A stretch of DNA of 64,000 bases from Desulfomicrobium sp. ZS1. GTDB taxonomy: Bacteria > Desulfobacterota > Desulfovibrionia > Desulfovibrionales > Desulfomicrobiaceae. Numbering within the stretch: the stretch's first letter is position 1; every line of letters starts with the position of its first letter. The stretch lies in NCBI RefSeq assembly GCF_024204645.1, contig NZ_CP100351.1:2878001-2942000 (forward strand), read 5' to 3'. Of the stretch, positions 59,370-64,000 are shown piece after piece. A model generated the notes under the pieces. The model was not told the origin of the DNA. It searched no databases and saw only the letters and a program-made list of their open reading frames with translations. Position numbers and translations under genes: made by a program.

Positions 59370-60847
59370 ACACAATCGCTCCATTTTTCTCATTCACCAA
59401 CGCATCCAGAATCTCGTGGGCCTCGGTTCCGGTCTTCTCGGTAACCAAGCTCGTCCGCCTGACGGACGAAATGCTTGAATCCGGAGCACGCCTGTGCTCG
59501 TGGTTCGGCGTGCCCGATCATGACGGCACGATCCTGGTCGCCGTACTGGCGCTGGATTCCGAAAGCATCCTGGGCGTGGCCCGGAGCGAACCCATCAGCG
59601 GTTCGTACCCGTCCCTCACCCCAAAACACCCCCAGGCTCATCTCTTCGAGCGCGAAGTCTGGGAACAGCATGGACTGGTTCCCGTCGGGCACCCGTGGCT
59701 CAAACCCGTGCGCCACACTTTCGAAAATGCCCCGGCCAACGCCCCGTTCTTCCTGGTCGAAGGCGGAGAGATGCATGAGGTGGCCGTGGGACCGGTGCAC
59801 GCAGGAGTCATCGAGCCGGGACATTTCCGCTTTCAGTGCGCAGGCGAAGAAGTTCTGCATCTGGAGATCGCGCTTGGCTACCAGCACCGGGGCATCGAAG
59901 AAGCCCTGCCCGGCGGCCCCTACCCGGCGACCATGAGCCAGATGGAGGCCTTGGCCGGGGACACGAGCATCGCCCACGCCACGGCATACGCCTCCGTCAT
60001 GGAAGCCCTGGCCGGAATGGAAGCGCCCTTGCGCGCGCAGTGGTTGCGGGCCATCGCCCTGGAACTTGAACGCCTGGCCAACCACACCGGCGACATGGGC
60101 GCCCTGGCCATGGATGTGGCCTTTTTGCCCACCTCGGCGGCATGCGGAAAAATCAGGGGGGATTTTCTGAACCTGACGGCGCTCATGTGCGGCAACCGCT
60201 TCGGCCGCGGGCTGATCCGTCCCGGCGGATGCAGGCATGATCTGGAAGAAGAGCGGCTGATAACCCTGACCGAAAGGCTCAAAGCCCACATGGCCGACGT
60301 GGAACAGGCCATGGCCTGGTTCTGGGATGCGGCCTCGGTGCGGGTGCGTTTCCGCAATGTCGGCGTCGTGCATCCTTCCCAGGCCACCGACATCGGACTG
60401 GTCGGCCCGGCGGCGCGGGCCTGCGGACTGGTTCGCGACGTGCGCTTCGACCATCCGGCGGGCTGGCACCGCTTTTCCCACTCACCGGTTGCGGTCTGGC
60501 CCAGTGGGGACATTTTCGCCCGTGCCCGGGTCCGCTCCCTGGAAATCCAGCGTTCCGGCCGTTACCTCTTCGATCAGCTGGCAGCGCCCGTGGACGGAGA
60601 TATAACGGCTGTCCTGTCCGCTCCGCAGCCGGAGTCCATGACCGTGGCCCTGGTCGAAGGCTGGCGCGGCGAGGTATGCCACGTCGCCCTGACCGACCAT
60701 TTCGGCCGTTTTCGCAGCTACAAGATCACGGACCCATCCTTCCACAACTGGACCGGACTGGCCCTGTCTCTGCGCGGCACGGCAGTCTCGGACTTTCCCA
60801 TCTGCAACAAAAGCTTCAACCTGTCCTACTGCGGCTTTGACCTCTAA
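59366..60847 (+). CDS. HyfG-like NuoC-NuoD fusion (large subunit) without [NiFe] ligands
   Basis: This 493-residue protein has a short NuoC-like start (residues 1-115; PQAHLFEREVWEQHG) and a NuoD/hydrogenase large-subunit body (HLEIALGYQHRGIEEAL; LELERLANHTGDMGALA; FRFQCAGEEV). In true group 4 hydrogenases two CxxC motifs bind nickel and iron. Here the first site (residues 195-206) reads ALAGDTSIAHAT with no Cys, and the C-terminal site reads NKSFNLSYCGFDL, where the DPCxxC pattern is lost. No [NiFe] centre can form, so the complex is a hydrogenase relative with another reaction. Confidence 0.92.
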   Translation: MNTIAPFFSFTNASRISWASVPVFSVTKLVRLTDEMLESGARLCSWFGVPDHDGTILVAVLALDSESILGVARSEPISGSYPSLTPKHPQAHLFEREVWEQHGLVPVGHPWLKPVRHTFENAPANAPFFLVEGGEMHEVAVGPVHAGVIEPGHFRFQCAGEEVLHLEIALGYQHRGIEEALPGGPYPATMSQMEALAGDTSIAHATAYASVMEALAGMEAPLRAQWLRAIALELERLANHTGDMGALAMDVAFLPTSAACGKIRGDFLNLTALMCGNRFGRGLIRPGGCRHDLEEERLITLTERLKAHMADVEQAMAWFWDAASVRVRFRNVGVVHPSQATDIGLVGPAARACGLVRDVRFDHPAGWHRFSHSPVAVWPSGDIFARARVRSLEIQRSGRYLFDQLAAPVDGDITAVLSAPQPESMTVALVEGWRGEVCHVALTDHFGRFRSYKITDPSFHNWTGLALSLRGTAVSDFPICNKSFNLSYCGFDL

Positions 60848-60859
60848 GGGGGAACGCGC

Positions 60860-61651
60860 ATGTATATATTTGATACCATCTTGAACCGGATGCGGCGCGG
60901 CTGCCAGACCATACCGTACCCCAAAGGCCCGGCCCCGGCCCTGCCCGACCGCCACGGCGGAGCCTTGCGCCTGGATGCCTCCCTCTGCCCCGAAGGCTGC
61001 GCCCAGTGCCAGGGCGTCTGCCCCACCAGGGCCATCACCCTGGAGCCGGGCCGGGGAGCGCGCCTTGATCTGGGCCGCTGCCTGTTCTGCGGGGACTGTG
61101 TGGCGGCTTGCCCGCATGGAGCCATCACCGAAACAAATGATCACCGTTTGGCCACGCGCCGCCGCGAGGACCTGATTCTTGGCGAAACGGGTGCGGAAGA
61201 ATTGCGGTTGGCCGCAGCCCTGGACAAAAAAATGAAAAGCCTGCTCGGCCGGTCTCTGCGCCTGCGGCAGGTCAGCGCGGGCGGATGCGGTGCCTGCGAG
61301 GCGGACATCAACGTGCTCGGCACCATCGGCTGGGACCTGGGGCGTTTTGGCATCCAGTACGTGGCCTCGCCGCGCCATGCCGACGGCGTGCTCATCACCG
61401 GCCCCGTGACCAAAGGCATGGAGCTGGCCCTGCAGAAAACCTGGGCGGCCGTGCCCGAACCGCGCATCGCCATCGCGCTCGGCTCCTGCGCCATCAGCGG
61501 CGGCCCCTTTATCGGCCATTCCCAGCACAACGGCGGAGCAGACCCCATCATCCCCATAGACCTCTACATCCCCGGCTGCCCCCCGCATCCGCTGACCATC
61601 CTGGACGGGTTCCTGCGCCTGCTGGGACGACTGCCCAAACACAACCTGTAG
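60860..61651 (+). CDS. Fused ferredoxin (NuoI-like) and NuoB/HyfI-like subunit
   Basis: This 263-residue electron-transfer subunit carries two 4Fe-4S clusters in its first third, with Cys43, 47, 50 and 54 (CPEGCAQCQGVCP) and Cys74, 77, 80 and 84 (CLFCGDCVAACP). From about residue 130 it is a small subunit of the NuoB/HycG type, with the N2-type cluster ligands Cys143 and 146 (AGGCGACEADI), Cys210 (GSCAISGG) and Cys240 (PGCPPHP). In E. coli these parts are two proteins (HycF and HycG). All 12 ligands are intact although the partner large subunit lacks nickel ligands. It ends the operon, 12 bases after the large subunit. Confidence 0.92.
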   Translation: MYIFDTILNRMRRGCQTIPYPKGPAPALPDRHGGALRLDASLCPEGCAQCQGVCPTRAITLEPGRGARLDLGRCLFCGDCVAACPHGAITETNDHRLATRRREDLILGETGAEELRLAAALDKKMKSLLGRSLRLRQVSAGGCGACEADINVLGTIGWDLGRFGIQYVASPRHADGVLITGPVTKGMELALQKTWAAVPEPRIAIALGSCAISGGPFIGHSQHNGGADPIIPIDLYIPGCPPHPLTILDGFLRLLGRLPKHNL

Positions 61652-61722
61652 CAGGCCGCCCAAAAACGGGGGGTCTGCCCAGTTCGCAGCCTGCGGGCAA
61701 ACGCAGGGCGCGCGGCAAAAAA

Positions 61723-61752
61723 AAAAGGGCCGGAATCGCTTCCGGCCCTTTT
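61723..61752. terminator. Bidirectional terminator
   Basis: AAAAGGGCCGGAA pairs with TTCCGGCCCTTTT around a TCGC loop, with A and T runs on the two sides. It separates the hydrogenase-like operon from the convergent groEL gene. Confidence 0.95.
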
Positions 61753-61774
61753 ATCATTCTGGAGTACGAACGGC

Positions 61775-63424
<1,650 letters not shown>

Positions 63425-63439
63425 TTAAATTCTTAAAAA

Positions 63440-63730
63440 TTAGGCTTCGATTACAGCGAGGATGTCATCTTCACGCATGATGAGCAGTTCGTCACCATCG
63501 ATCTTGATTTCAGTGCCGGCGTACTTGTTGAAGATCACCTTGTCGCCGGTCTTGACGCCCATGGGGATCTGCTTTCCGTCATCGGCGACCTTGCCGGGAC
63601 CGGCGGCAACCACTTCACCCTTGATGGGCTTTTCCTTTGCGGAATCGGGGATGATGATGCCGCCTTTGGTTACCTGCTCCTCTTCGAGACGCTTGACCAG
63701 AATACGGTCGTGCAGTGGTCTGAGTTTCAT
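63440..63730 (-). CDS. groS: Co-chaperonin GroES
   Basis: This 96-residue lid of the GroEL cage begins [20 protein letters not shown], followed by the mobile loop [15 protein letters not shown] and [11 protein letters not shown]. It ends [12 protein letters not shown]. The ATG at 63730 has GGAGGA upstream; the longer frame starting at 63766 is rejected. It is the first gene of the groESL operon. Confidence 0.99.
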   Translation of the reverse strand: MKLRPLHDRILVKRLEEEQVTKGGIIIPDSAKEKPIKGEVVAAGPGKVADDGKQIPMGVKTGDKVIFNKYAGTEIKIDGDELLIMREDDILAVIEA

Positions 63731-63779
63731 GTTTTTTCCTCCAAGATGTTTAAGAATTTCTTCCATGTAGATAATTTTT

Positions 63780-63806
63780 TTGGCACTCGGGAATCACGAG
63801 TGCCAA
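63780..63806 (-). promoter_or_regulatory. CIRCE element (HrcA operator) of groESL
   Basis: TTGGCACTC-N9-GAGTGCCAA is an exact inverted repeat with the 9-base spacer of CIRCE. It differs from the consensus TTAGCACTC only at the third base of each arm. It lies 50 bases upstream of groES. From 63807 to the end of the window nothing else is recognised. Confidence 0.88.
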
Positions 63807-64000
63807 ATCGCGGAACTGAAAACGCAAAAGCAGTTCCGCACGAGACAGAGGCCCAAATAATCCCTGCCGCAGTGAAGTCAAGAGACTTGGCCAAAAAAAA
63901 ATTCACTCCTCACCAAATCGGACGGCTTGTGATTCGAGTCAAGGCAGGCTATGCATTTCGCCTCACAACCGCCACCACCGCCCACTTTGGGACTGACCGC

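Noticed and set aside
51769-61651. Operon considered as a functional [NiFe] hydrogenase-4 or formate hydrogenlyase
   Set aside because: The large subunit lacks the four nickel-iron ligand cysteines, and no formate dehydrogenase or hydrogenase maturation gene is in the window.

Overview
The window reads as chromosomal DNA (high GC, roughly 60% by eye) of a Gram-negative anaerobe. It carries Pal, a TonB-dependent receptor, LPS-type envelope genes and a meso-DAP MurE. The mra/mur/fts order without murB or ddl, together with a hydrogenase-4-like membrane complex, fits a sulfate-reducing Desulfobacterota, most likely Desulfovibrionales (Desulfomicrobium-like). That placement is inference from gene content. 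No rRNA or tRNA gene was seen.

Layout. (1) 1-3.8 kb is an accessory strip: a four-helix-bundle S23-type protein, a HigBA and a ParDE-type toxin-antitoxin pair, a PilZ protein and a 52-residue membrane protein, embedded in several families of short tandem repeats. (2) 4-21.5 kb is an exopolysaccharide/exosortase locus of the VPLPA-CTERM type. It contains exosortase D fused to EpsI, an initiating sugar transferase, a TPR lipoprotein, a Wza-like exporter, a beta-barrel, Wzz, a BY-kinase, an ExeA-like ATPase, a PilZ protein, a sigma-54 activator and two VPLPA-CTERM substrate proteins. A VapBC module and a 287-bp tandem repeat interrupt it. Three intergenic regions carry a palindrome, GTCC-N9-GGAC, next to sigma-54-like -24/-12 elements, which suggests one regulon driven by the activator at 19-20.7 kb. 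(3) 21.6-33.7 kb holds envelope and signalling genes: a DUF882 (M15-like) peptidase, an L,D-transpeptidase, Pal, UspA, an amino-acid ABC transporter lacking its ATPase, a TonB receptor, and a divergent two-component-propeller diguanylate cyclase. (4) 33.7-51.2 kb is the division and cell-wall cluster on the minus strand, from mraZ to ftsZ plus a radical SAM gene, with translational overlaps at most junctions and MraZ boxes upstream. (5) 51.8-61.7 kb is an eight-gene operon for a hydrogenase-4/complex I-like membrane complex. (6) 61.8-63.8 kb is groES-groEL behind a CIRCE element.

The most unusual system is region 5. It encodes three antiporter-like subunits (two HyfB paralogues and HyfF), HyfC- and HyfE-like proteins, a fused ferredoxin-NuoB subunit that keeps every cluster cysteine, and a large subunit in which all four [NiFe]-ligand cysteines are replaced. 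It therefore looks like an energy-converting-hydrogenase-related (Ehr-type) redox ion pump that cannot be a [NiFe] hydrogenase. A protein joining a helix-turn-helix to a PTS EIIA domain with its phosphorylatable histidine is embedded between the two HyfB genes.

A second theme is repeat invasion. Most gene junctions of the exopolysaccharide cluster, but none of the junctions in the division cluster or the 51-61 kb operon, carry short tandem arrays or palindromes, often touching the stop codon.
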